Source: Chlorocebus sabaeus (lineage: Eukaryota > Chordata > Mammalia > Primates > Cercopithecidae). Taken from it: DNA of 64,000 bases. The stretch is taken from the NCBI RefSeq assembly GCF_047675955.1, contig NC_132910.1, positions 112,141,143 to 112,205,142 on the forward strand. The letters are read 5' to 3'. The notes beneath the pieces are model-generated. The model had not been told where the DNA came from and made no database searches. It saw only the letters and a list, made by a program, of their open reading frames with translations. A program made the position numbers and the translations under genes. The first letter of the stretch is position 1; every line of letters begins with the position of its first letter. Positions 10,655 through 21,829 of the stretch are shown here, one piece after another.

Positions 10655-13600
10655 ACTGTACCCTAGACTTCCATAGCCTGAAGAAATATGAACTACAAAA
10701 AAAAGTGTACTCTAAAACCCATGCAGAAAATGTCCGCAAACTATAAAGAGTTTGCTCAAAAATATAGAAAGTATAAATTTATCAAATTTTTGCCTTATGC
10801 TCGCTTTACTAGTGGGTAGAACTAACCCATTTACTATTTCACACTTCGGGAGAAGACAGTGCCTCAGGTCAAAGGAAGTGTGAAAACACTTCCTTCAACT
10901 TTATACCCCTCATTTCATCAGTCCCATATGTTTTCAGAAAAAATGTGAAGGCAGATGTCCACGGCATGGATAGTTTTCATACTACTTGTAGAAAATGACT
11001 GTGTATTAACTACAAATGCTGTATTTGTTTTAATCCTGTAAGATTGGATCCAAAGAATTCAGGTTAAAAAGGGCTTTTCATATTTCCCTATTTTCTGTGC
11101 AGATTCTCCCATCAGAGACTTCTCAGATGATGAACATCTAGTTCAGAATGACTATTGTTATGATATTTGAGTGTGGAAAAACAGAGATCAGAGAAAATAC
11201 ATTTAAAAAAATCAACTTTGCCAATCTGATCCTAATAATAGGAGACTGCTCTTTTTTGTTTTAATGGAAACATTTTCAACCAAAAATATGGAAAATAGTT
11301 ATTTGAGTGTGCTACATTATCCTTGAGGAAAATATATTGCAGAGAAATATAAAACATGCAGAAGTAGGGCCATCAATATCTAGTCATGAAAAGCCTTTCT
11401 AATTCAGAGCAGAGCTATGCCATGGAGCACGCAGCTATGATAACACAGTACGTGAAGGGCAAGTATCACATGTGCTCCCATATGGAGTTAATCTGACTCC
11501 TCCTAGTTATTTAAAAAAGTGTGAAGTGTGAAGAGGTGTATGTATGGAACCTACTTACATATAATATCACAATGTGACTCATTAATACCTGCATTTTTCT
11601 CTGGTGTGAAATGTTATCATCACTGGAGTTAATATCCCTTTCCTTTTCACAGTGAAAATCAGTTACCATGATCCTAAAAATCTCTCCTTTCTCTAGACTT
11701 CATTCTTTCTCTCACTGATTTCCTCATCTGTTCTCTACGTATCTAACATTTTCTCTGTATTTTAAGTGCATTTTTATTCCACATGAAATGTAATAATATT
11801 TTAATTGACAAAAAAGCATGCTCTCCCAAAATATAAAATTTTTATATGCTTACTTACTTTTTAAAAACAGCAACCAACACCCTCAAAAGAAAAACAAACA
11901 AAAACCAGTGGGAAGAAGAAGTTACAGGGAAGCTACGTTCCTAAATGATGTTTAAATTCTTGTTTGTTACTAATTTCTACATTTGCCTCAATCCATCCCT
12001 GTTGAATCTCTATTTCTAGAAATATTATAACAAAAACTTCTGCTCCTATAAAATATTGTATATATTAAAATCAAAGAACTCCAAGAGTTAGCTTTATAAA
12101 AAACAAAAGAAATTGTCATGCTTCATTCTGTTACATTTTCTTGTATTTTTTAAACAAAACTCAATTTATCAATTCAAGAGAGGGTAGAACATAAAAGTAA
12201 GGGATGTTGCCATAAAAGTTGGAAATATATCCTCTATAACAGCTTCTGGGGCTGATCTGCATAGCAAACTCTTGGTTGTTTATTCAATGTGAAAGCTAAT
12301 AAATCTATTTGTGAGAACTCCTAAAAGGCAATCATTTCCAGAAAGAGCAAATTCTGGCAAAAGCTATTGTTTCAACAAATCCAAATGACAACTGCTTTAA
12401 TATGACAACATTTGCAGTTCTGAGGGCACAGTACATTTTGGAATCATAAAAGTAGCAACACATTCTGCGTGGCAAAACATACTGTGGTTTAAATCTGTCC
12501 TACTGCAACGGGTTGCTAATGGATATGTACAATTTATTAAGAGGGGGAAGAATGACAAATTATAAACTTACACAGAACTAGTCACTTTGCAAGAAAATCT
12601 TTATTTCCTTTCTTTATTTTTAGTTTTTCATCCATCTGTTTTGGTTAAACATACTCTGCAATTTCAGTTAGAAAATCTGTCTCTGGAGATCCTTCTCTCA
12701 CTGTGTTTCTACTGTCTTTATGGGGCATGCATTCGTTTTCTCAATGACAATAACCTTTTACTTTATTGATAGCAGTAAACAAAATATAGTTATTTTTACA
12801 TTAATGAATTAAAATAAACTTTTTACTTTTCATATATGTAAAAAAGTAATGATTTGTGATGCTTTGGAAGGTGAAATTCAGTTTTCATTTAGTTTACATC
12901 TTCCGTTTCTTTCTATCTCTCTCTCTCTTTTTCTTTTTTTTGTCACTGGAATACAGTGCACCGAACGCTGTGGAAAATGAAAAGTTGATAGTCTTTGCCC
13001 TGAAGCTTACAATCTAAGAATAAAAGCTTGAGTCAGGCAGAATCAAAATAGCAAAGCTGTAGCAGAGTGAAGTAAACATTGTTAGAGGTAAGCAATAAGG
13101 AAAAACAATATCCTGTAAACTTGGAAGTAGAGACAAAAAAATTGTGTTTATATAAGAACTGCCAATCTCTCAAACTATATGCTCCTAGATGACTACTAAC
13201 AATCATAATGGGCTTAGATCTTTTTTGTGTGTTTTTTAGAGAGAGCTTTTGTCTGGACTCTGGACTCTGATTCCTGCCTCCATCCATACTGAATAGCATT
13301 GCCAGGAAAACACACCGAATTTCTTAAGGCATTTCCTTACACATTGTAATCTGCCCCACTGTTTTCTATCACATTTAATCTAACTTTGTCAGCTAGTCTT
13401 TTAAAGTTCTCCATGCTGTGGATCCACTTTCCTAATAGCTCCGCCCTTCCTAGTCATTATTCAGACCAGATTCCTTGTGACCCACTGCTTGATTGAAGTG
13501 CTAAGCTTTCTGTGCTCTACATGTTCAAATCCCAATGTCACTGAAGTCCAGATTAACATTCACCGCCTCCACCATTCTAATACTTTGCTATTTTATAGCT

Positions 13601-14221
13601 CCGATTATTAAATTACACAAAGGTTTGCCTTGCAGATTGTCAGTTACTCTTCGTGCTTCTCGCTCTACTAGCGAATGTGCTGCTTGAGAAAATCTGTGAT
13701 GTAATACGCCCATGTCTCTCAAAATGCCCTGAATAGAATGTCTGTGCTATCCACTCAAAGCCATTCCTGTGGGAGCTAATTAGAAACTAACATGACTATA
13801 TTTCTTAGACAAGTTCTTCATTAATAAGTATACAAATATAAATGATGAGTTAAGGGAAATGTGACTTTATTCACTTTAAAACATTAATGTTTATTCTTAG
13901 AAAAAGTGTTGGGAATATAACATTTGACTCTTGGATATGTTTCCTTAATAATATTTTTTTTTTCCTAATTTTCTTCCACACAGTTCCATCCTAATTAATG
14001 TGAAGGGAAGGAAACATTTTCTGTTATAATTTCAGGTTGACATAACAAGTGAGAATAGTGTGTAGTCTCTTGAATATACACAGATATACACATATATACT
14101 GAATTCAGTTAACGTATTTTAATTATTAATGGACCACACTGCATTATAACTAGCATACCATTTTATCACACTCATCAAACATTTTTCTTCATACATAACT
14201 CTTACGTGTAGGATATGCAGG
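10655..14221. other. Long unassigned intergenic stretch
   Basis: No gene signal. Contains a CT-rich low-complexity tract at 12914-12940. A somewhat GC-richer block at 13.3-13.75 kb may be an old interspersed repeat, but I could not name it. Short frames here carry no recognisable motif. Confidence 0.4.
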
Positions 14222-14250
14222 CACACAGTCATATTTATTTTCTATTTTCT

Positions 14251-14548
14251 TTTTTTTGGGGGGATGGGGTCATGCACTGTTGCCCAGGTTGGAATGCAGT
14301 GGTGCAATCTCGGCTCACTGCAAGCTCCGCTTCCTGGGTTCACACCATTCTCCTGCCTCAGGAGAATGTAGTCGCGAGTAGCTGGGACTACAGGTGCCTG
14401 CCACCATGCCTGGTTAATTTTTTGTACTTTTAGAAGAGATGGGGTTTCACCGTGTTAGCCAGGATGGTCTCGATCTCCTGTCCTCGTGATCCACCCGCCT
14501 CAGCCTCCCAAAGTGCTGAGATTACAGGCATGAGCCACTGTGCCCGGC
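14251..14548 (-). mobile_element. Alu (S/Y type) inserted in the L1 A-tail
   Basis: Minus-orientation Alu. The repeat ctattttctttttttt occurs at both edges (14242-14257 and 14549-14564), so it inserted into the poly-T end of the neighbouring L1. A short ggagaatg duplication (caggagaatgtagtcgcgag) disrupts the right arm near 14360. Confidence 0.93.
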
Positions 14549-15903
14549 CTATTTTCTTTTTTTTAACTTTTATTTTAAGTTCGTGGGTACATGTGAAGGT
14601 TTGTAATTTAGGTAAACTCATGTCACAGGGATTTGTTGTAGTGATTATTTTGTTACCCAGGTATTAAGCCTATTAGTTGATAGTTATTTTTCTTGATCCT
14701 CTCCCTCCTCCCACCCTCCACCTTCAAATACACCCCAGTGTGTTTTGTTCCCTTCTTTGTATTTGTGAGTTCTCATCATTCAGCTCCCATTTATAAGTGA
14801 GAATATGTGATACTTGAATTTCTGTTCCTATGTTAGTTTGCTAAGGATAATGGCCTCCAGCTCCCTCCATGTTCCCACAAAAAAAGATTGTATTCTTTTT
14901 TTTTTATGGCTGCATAGCATTTTGTGGTGTATATGTCTCTATATATCTCTAATAACTTGCTTTAAGAATCTAGGTGCTGCACTGTTGGGTGTGCATATAT
15001 ATTTAGGATAGTTAGGTCTTCTTGTTTAACTGAACCCTTTACCATTATGCATTGCCCTTCTTTGTCTTTTTTAAATCTTTGCTGGTTTAAAGTTTGTTTT
15101 GTCTGAAATTAGGATTACAGCCTTTACTTTTTTGTTTTCCATTTGATTGGTAGATTTCCCTCTAGTCCTTTATTTTGAGCCTGTGGGTGTCATTACACGT
15201 TAGATAGGTCTCTTGAAGACAGCACACCATTGAGTCATGCTTTTTTTAAAATTCAGCTTGCCACTCTATGCCTTTTAAGTGGGGACATTTGGCCCATTTA
15301 CACTGAAGGTTAGTATTATATGCATGGATTTGATCCTGTCATTGTGTTGTTAGCTGGTTATTATACTGGCTTGTTTGTGTGTTTGCTTTATAGTGTCACT
15401 GGTCTGTGTATTTAAATGTGTTTTTGCATTAGCTAGTAGCAGTCTTTCCTTTTCATATTTATTACTTCTTTCAAGATCTCTTGTAAGGCAGGGCTTGTGG
15501 TAATGAGCTCCCTGAAAATTTGCTTATCTGAAGAAGATCTTGTTACTCCTTCACTTAAGAAGCTTAGTTGGGCTGAATATAAAATTTTTGGTGGAATATG
15601 TTTTTCTTTAAGAATGCTAAATATAGATCCCCAATCACTTCTGGTTTGTTAGGGTTCAGCTGAGAGGTATGCTGTTAGCCTGATGGTGTTCCCTTAATAG
15701 GTGACCTGACTTTTCTCTAGCTGCCTTTAGCATCCTTTCTTTCATTTTGACCTTGCAAAATGTGATGATTATGTCTTGGAGATTATCTCTTTATGTATAA
15801 TCTTGTATGAGTTCTCTGTATTTCCTGAATTTGACTGTTGGCCTCTCTAGCAAAGTTAGGAAAGTTTTAGTGGGTGATATTTTGAAATATGTTTTCCAAT
15901 TTA

Positions 15904-16035
15904 TTTGCTTTTTTTCCCCCTCCAGGGGAGGGGGAAAAAAGCAAAGGCAGAACAAACTTCAAACCAGCAAAGATTTAAAAAAGACAAAGAAGGGCTATGC
16001 ATAATGGTAAAGGGTTCAGTTAAAAAGAACCCTCC
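15904..16035. repeat. Foldback hairpin plus 74-bp inverted copy of an upstream L1 segment
   Basis: Arms 15904-15923 and 15927-15945 form an almost perfect 19-bp hairpin with one bulged T. Immediately beyond it, 15951-16024 is the reverse complement of 15025-15098, with 2 mismatches in 74. The extra DNA (about 112 bp, 15924-16035) is flanked by ccctcc on each side (15918-15923 and 16030-16035). Confidence 0.92.
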
Positions 16036-16529
16036 TTTCAGGGAGGCCAGTGATTCACAGCTTTGACCCCTATATAATCACACACTTCTCAGAGGTTTTA
16101 TTAATTCCTTTTAATGCTTTTTTCTTCATTTTTGTCTATTTTATTTCAGAGAGCCAGTCTTCAAGTTCCGAAATTCTTTCCTTCACTTGGTTTATTCTGC
16201 TGTTAATACTTGTGATTGCATTGTGAAATTCTTGTGTGGTGTTATTTAGCTCTGTCAGACTCATTAGATTCTTTTCTATACTGGCTATTTCATCCTTCAG
16301 CTTCTGTATTGTTTTATTGTGATTCTTAGTTTCCTTTTATTGAGTTTTGCCATTCTCCTGAATCTCAGTGATCTCCATTTCTATCCATATTCTGAATTTT
16401 ATTGCTGTCATTTCAACCATCTGAGCCCAGTTAAGAATTCTTGTCAAACAACTGGTGTGGTTGTTTGGAGGGCATACAACACTGGCCATTTGAGCTCTTG
16501 CAGTGGATCTTACTCATCTCTGCATGTGG

Positions 16530-18833
16530 GTGTTCTGTTAACTGCAGTGTAGATTGAGTACAGTCATAGACTTCTTTTCTGGATGTTTTCACAGGACTGA
16601 GGCTTTGTGCAGGGTCTTTATTTGAAGCTGACATCTTTGCTTTTAAAGGGAGGTATGTTAGTGATGTATTTCTGCTGTCAAAGCTTTGGGATATGATCCA
16701 GTAGGTGTCTTGTAGGCATATTGGTCAGTTGGTAGACACTTGCTTGGTTGTGTGGCACCCATATGTTTCCTCACAGTTTCAACTGTGTTCCCTCTCAATG
16801 CTCTGAAAGTGTGGGTCCCTCAACCCCTTGAATGCCAGTTGTAGATGGCAGCTTGGCACTTCTGGGCTGCCCACTACAGCTCTGGGCTGATCTCAGGGCT
16901 TATGTTCTTCTTCAACTTAGGGGCAGCAGAGGAAGAGATCTTAGTAGCGGTTGTGGCCAGGGGTCTTTTCCTTGTCTTCTGGGGGCTCCACCCCAGAGAG
17001 ATGCAGGACAGCAATTGCTCAGTGTAACCAGCACAAAATGAAGGTCTGTGCTGTGGACCTAAGCTGGGGGCTCCTTGTTTGGTGACAAAGGTTGGAGGGG
17101 TAGATGGAACCCCTGAAACTCATTTTCTTGAGTTGACTGAAGTTTGGTTTGGATAAGGCACTTTGGGTCTTTGCTCTTTTCTTAGTCTGGGGCTAGCAAG
17201 GGCAGTTCCACTGAAGAGGCAGTGGCAGAGAGGCTTTTAGTTGCCCCTGGGGGTTTTGTTCACTGCATTACAGAGCTTCTGTTGGCTTGATAACTCTGAT
17301 GGAAGGTGGCTGGAAGCCCAGGCCTGGGGACCTGCCTGGTGAGGAGATACAAGAATGGGCCCCGATGTAACAGTCTGGCTACTTTTCCACAGGGCTGCTG
17401 TGGTATGCTAGGGGTCTGCTCCAGTCCCTAGTCAACTTGAATTTGTGCGTACCTGGAAGTATCACCAGTGAAGGCTGTGAAAAGATGGCAGCTTGCCCTT
17501 CCCTCTGGGAGCTCCATACCAGGGAGGTACAGACTTGTTGCCTGCCCAAATGCACCTGCAGAAGGTGGGTGGAGACCCTGGTTGGGAGGTCCTACCCAGA
17601 AATGGGAAATAGGATTGGGGACCCACTGAAAAAGTCAGTGTGACCGTGTTGCTGTAAAACCACTATACTCTGCTGGCATAGCGGTGGAATGGCTAAGTCA
17701 GTCAAGCAACAGAGATGGCCACCTGCTCCCATCCCAGGGAGGTTTGAAATCTCTGTTGGCTGGAGAACACCAGTGGAGTTTACTGGAGACTCCAGTTGTG
17801 AAGTCCCACTGTGATGAGGAACAGGATCAGAGACCCACTTGTGAAAGCAGTCTGGCCACAGTTTTGTAGAGCAGCTCCACAGTACTTCTTGGGAGGTCTA
17901 CTTCAGCACCTGGTTGCCTCAGACTCTCCAAAACCAGAAGGCCAGAATGGCATTAGTCATCTAGACAGCAAAGGGGTAACCCACCCCTCCTTCTGGGAGC
18001 TCTGTCCCAGGGAAGTTTGAAATCTTCATAGGCTGGAGCACATCTAGAGGGGTGGCTGGAGACCTTGGTTCAGAGGTCCTGCCCAGTGAGGGGGAATGGG
18101 ATCAAGGATTTCCTTTAAAAAGCAGCCTAGCCACATTTTCCTGGAGCAGCTGTGGTGTGCTGGGGGACCACTTCAACCTTCAGTTGCCTTGGATTCTCCA
18201 AAGGCCAAAGGCTAGAATGGCTAAGTTATCCAAAGAGCAAATATGGCAGCCTGCTCCACCCCCTGGGAGCTCCATCTCAGAGAAGTGCAATGCTGCTATG
18301 GGTGGCTGGCTGGACTTCTAAGGCACCTCATTTTGTGAGGGGCCCTGCAGACTGTTGCCACTCGGGCCAGTGGATTCAGCCCCTTTCCTAGGGCTATGTA
18401 CAAGAGTTTAACCTTCCATTTTGGCAGAGCTGCAGCTGCTTTTGTTGGGAAGCATGGGAAGCTTGGGAATCTAAGGTTCTCGGAATCTCTGAGTGTGCCT
18501 GAATAGCTGCTCTGCTGAGATTCCATGTAGCTCGGTGTGTCAGACGGAAGGCCCTGGTGGAGTGCGTTCACAAGGGGAACACCTAACCAGAGAGTTGCAA
18601 AAATCAATGTGAGAAGCATGAGTTCCAAGGTCACACATTCACTCACTGCTTCCCTTGCTGGGGGAGGTTCTCCAGCTCCATGTCATTCCCCAGTGGGCTG
18701 TTGTCCTCCCTTACTTGTCTGCATTCTTCATGAATCGAGTTGTTTTCTTGATTAATCCCAGTGCATGGACCTGGATGTTCCTCTTCTCTGTGAGGGTGAT
18801 GCACACCACCTGCTTCTAGTTGGCTATCTTGAC
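16530..18833 (-). repeat. L1 5' UTR with 3-4 diverged tandem monomers of about 230-280 bp
   Basis: The GC-rich 2.3 kb contains repeating blocks that begin around 17485, 17715, 17963 and 18244. Each has the pattern atggc(a/c)(a/g)cctgc, gggagctcc(a)t, ccaggga, then gaccctggttgggaggtcc or similar. Tandem 5' UTR promoters are known in several L1 lineages. Plus-strand frames of 60-116 codons here are by-products of the GC-rich repeats. Confidence 0.75.
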
Positions 18834-18915
18834 CACACAATCATATTTATTTCCTATGAGCTTACATTATTTCAGGTAATATTTGCTTTGGTTCTGGCTT
18901 AAATTCAGTAATATT

Positions 18916-19219
18916 TGCAAGGCGTGGTAGGCCACACCTGTAATCCCAGCACTTTGGGAGGCCGAGGAGGGCGGGTCACGAAGTCAGGAGTTTGAGACCA
19001 GCCTGACCAACATGGTGAAACCCCGTCCCTACTAAAAATACAAAAATTAGCCCACCATGGTGACCTGTTCCTCTAATTCCAGCTACTCAGGAGGCTGAGG
19101 CAGGAGAATCGCTTGAGCCCAGGAGGTGGAGGTTGCAGTGAGCCAAGATTGCACCACAGCACTCCAGCCTGGGTGACAGAGCAAGACTCCACCTAAAAAA
19201 AAAAAAAAAGAAAAAAAAA
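18916..19219 (+). mobile_element. AluS-type SINE
   Basis: Plus orientation. Target-site duplication tcagtaatatt lies at 18905-18915 and 19220-19230, exact. Confidence 0.97.
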
Positions 19220-19230
19220 TCAGTAATATT

Positions 19231-20821
19231 ACTCAGTAAATAATACAATACACGTTAATGAAAGATTTACTGAAGTAATTATACTACTGTAGCCAATGTT
19301 GTTATAGATATGAGTAGCATTTTTATAATATTCAAAGGAAATAGTTAATTTTTCTAGGTATATCCTGAGTAGAAAATGTGAAATGAAGTGAGATTCAGAT
19401 TCTGATCACTCTGCCTCTTATGCCTGTCTTTTTTTTCTGCTTTCCAATCTACTTTTCTGTTTTTATGTGCTCATAGTGGTAAAGTGATAGTAATGAATAT
19501 CACAGATATTGAGGAAGTCCTTATGTGCAAAATTACTCATAAGCATTTTTAGGTAGCTTTTTTTAAAAAACAGTAAATCAATGTTAAATAATGAATATCA
19601 TTATTTACCTGTCCCTGACTCTTAGAAAGTACGTGTACATTGGTGTGTGTGTGTGTATGTGTAATTACTATCTGAAATATATTTCTACAATAATTCACAT
19701 TTCACATAGAATACATTTCAAGCAATTAGCTGTGTTTCTTCCAACTTTTCTATTACTGTCCTCACAGACACTCTAATCTGAAACCTAGCTCAAATTTCTT
19801 ACAGTTTTAAAAATATAACCTGATCTTTCTCATCAATCTCTTCACCTTTACTCCTCTCTGTGCCTGGGAGTCTTTCCATTTTCCTCTTAATTGCTAGCTT
19901 CAAAGCTCACGGGTTGTCTTCTACTTGAAACTGTCATGAGATATTTCTTTTCTCAATCTAGTTTCCATCTCCTTCTCTTGGCGTTAAGGAATTGCCAAGT
20001 ATTCTCTATCCCTGCACTTCACAGGCTATTATGTGGGACATACAAGTGTGGTCTTAGTCATCCCGGTGAGTCAAATATCAAAGGCAGTGGTTGAGCAACA
20101 ATGGGTGCTCAATCAAATGTTACTGCTATTGTTAGAGATAAATCATGTTGAATTTTTGAGAAAGGATGGAGTTTAAAAGTTTCAGAAGCTTCAATTTTCA
20201 GAAATAGGATGTTTAGAGACTGTCGTTTGAAACACTTATAATAGAAATTTGTGGGAGTATAGACACTTGTAGTTTCCCTAGACTGACATCCTCAAAAAAA
20301 AGAGAGTGCTTTAGGAAATAATAGACGAAAAGCCCAGAAAGTAAGGTATAGTCTTTACTGTGTCTGTACTGTTTCACTCCTAAGGAGACAGTTCTAAAAC
20401 ACGTAGCATCCTGCATGTGTATACAGGCAATTGCAACACTTACAAAATATTTTTATGATTTTTATGTCTAATTTCAGTTATAATATTAATGATTAATAAT
20501 GTAAAGCACAGTTAATATCATTATAAAACTTAAAGACTGAGAGATCAGGTTCTAGAATAATATTTCTGCAATCAAATTACTTTAATAAAGAAGGAAATTT
20601 TAATTCAATACAACAGACTTCCATAACCTTATTGGTGGATAGAGGAAAATAACTGGAACAAGATTTTTCAACATTCTGCTTTCTATCCACTATATTGCCT
20701 CTCTGGTCATTCAACTGTGAGTTTAGTTTAAAAAGTATACAGAAATCTTTGTCTATACTCAGGTTCAATCTTGTTGTCTACACTCAGGTTCACCTTACAT
20801 CTCAACTAACATTTCGTAAAC
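19231..20821. other. Unassigned intergenic stretch
   Basis: Holds a short (GT)n tract at 19641-19662. The part at 19.8-20.13 kb vaguely resembles an L2 3' end (gggtgctcaatcaaatgtta) but is too diverged to call firmly. No gene. Confidence 0.4.
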
Positions 20822-20984
20822 AAAATTGCTTTCAGGTTGGGTTCGGTGGTTCACGCCTGTAATCCCAGCACTTTGGAAGGCCAGGGCTGGCAGCTCACGA
20901 GGTCAGGAATTTGGGACCAGCCTGGCCAACATGGTGAAACCCCGTCTCTACTAAAAATATAAAAATTATCTGGGCATGTTGGCA

Positions 20985-21314
20985 TGTAGAGGACTACGTG
21001 CTGGCAAACGAGAGGTACCCGATAAGTCCTGCTCTTGCAAACGAAGCAGGGTGTTCCTGATAAGTCCTGGTCTTGCAAATGAAGCAGGGCGTTGGGGCCT
21101 TGTTTATGTGTAAACATCTTGAAAATCCAGAAAGTCAGTGAAAGGTCAGAAAAACAACAATGTGTCTTGTGACTTGGCAACATTCCACAAACGACTGTAT
21201 AAAATAAAGCAGAGCGCGCTATTCGCGGTAGCCGCCATGTTTGTCTTGTCTTGTCTTGTCTTGTTTTGTTTTGTGTGTTCATTCCTTTGTTTAGGAAACA
21301 CGTGGAACTCAACA
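20985..21314 (+). mobile_element. 330-bp solo LTR, probably class II (HERV-K-like), nested in an Alu
   Basis: Starts TGTAGAGG and ends CTCAACA (TG...CA), and is flanked by an exact 6-bp duplication ttggca (20979-20984 and 21315-21320). Six-base duplications are typical of class II ERVs. A TATA-like and AATAAA-bearing stretch (tgtataaaataaagcag) near 21197 orients it plus. It carries a 38-bp tandem duplication and a (TTGTC)n/(TTTTG)n run downstream of gtagccgccatg. Exact subfamily not assigned. It is younger than the Alu it interrupts. Confidence 0.87.
21019..21094 (+). repeat. 38-bp tandem duplication inside the solo LTR
   Basis: Unit gataagtcctg(c/g)tcttgcaaa(c/t)gaagcaggg occurs from 21021 and again from 21059, with three differences. 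It lies in the likely U3. Confidence 0.9.
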
Positions 21315-21449
21315 TTGGCAGGCACCTGTCATCCCAGCTACTTGGGAACCTGAGGCAGGAGAATCACGTGAACCGGGGAGGCGGAGGTTGCATTGAGCCA
21401 AGATCGCCCCACTGTGCTCCAGCCTGGGCGACAGGGCAAGACTCCATCT

Positions 21450-21482
<33 letters not shown>

Positions 21483-21829
21483 ACTTTCTCTATTCTATAA
21501 ATAAATGATTCCTAGTTGGGAAGTGGAGTTAGTTTTGAGTTCATATGTGTTTATTGCAATCAGTCCATACTGTTTTTTAAACATTTTATATATCAATGGC
21601 CAACTTTACCTTCTAGGTTACATTCTATTCATTGTATCAATGTATCTTATATGGAATATTTGTATATGGCTAATTAATTTTTATTTTATACTTATTCAAA
21701 ATATTATTAAGATCTTACTCAAAATTACCTTTTCTGTGCATACTGCTTGTTTATGTAGGTGAAACTAAGATCCTTTTCCTGATCTTCACATTTTGTTAAT
21801 TATTTCAATTGTTACTTTCTCTAGAAAAC

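Larger units (their letters stand above)
14222..18852 (-). mobile_element. Old L1 (L1PB/L1MA-like) with intact 5' end, large ORF2 deletion and 19-bp target-site duplication
   Basis: Minus-strand L1. Left flank cacacagtcatatttattt (14222-14240) matches right flank cacacaatcatatttattt (18834-18852) with one mismatch, so this is one complete TPRT insertion. From the right, the order is 5' end with a YY1-like ggctatcttg, tandem-repeat 5' UTR, ORF1 region (about 16.43-15.4 kb), ORF2 start and N-terminal endonuclease part (about 15.33-14.96 kb), then directly the last part of ORF2, the 3' UTR and the tail. About 3 kb of ORF2, including all of reverse transcriptase, is missing at a junction near 14936-14965. 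An Alu sits in its tail. ORF1 carries an inverted insertion at 15924-16035. Long-dead copy. Confidence 0.93.
20834..21476 (+). mobile_element. Alu split by a solo LTR
   Basis: The left arm is at 20834-20984 and the rest at 21321-21476. The outer target-site duplication aaaattgctttc (20822-20833) matches aaaattactttc (21477-21488) with one mismatch. The break lies in the right arm after tgggcatgttggca. The A-tail is about 30 nt. Confidence 0.96.

Noticed and set aside
16319..18755. Many plus-strand frames of 60-116 codons
   Set aside because: They lie antisense to a GC-rich L1 5' UTR and ORF1 region; no domains, and several overlap each other.
21197..21260. gtagccgccatgtttgtc as a coding start with Kozak context
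   Set aside because: It lies inside a solo LTR, and the downstream frame quickly runs into TTGTC repeats and the Alu.
20851..21315. 154-codon minus frame
   Set aside because: It crosses the Alu/solo-LTR junction, so it is a chimera of two repeats and not a gene.
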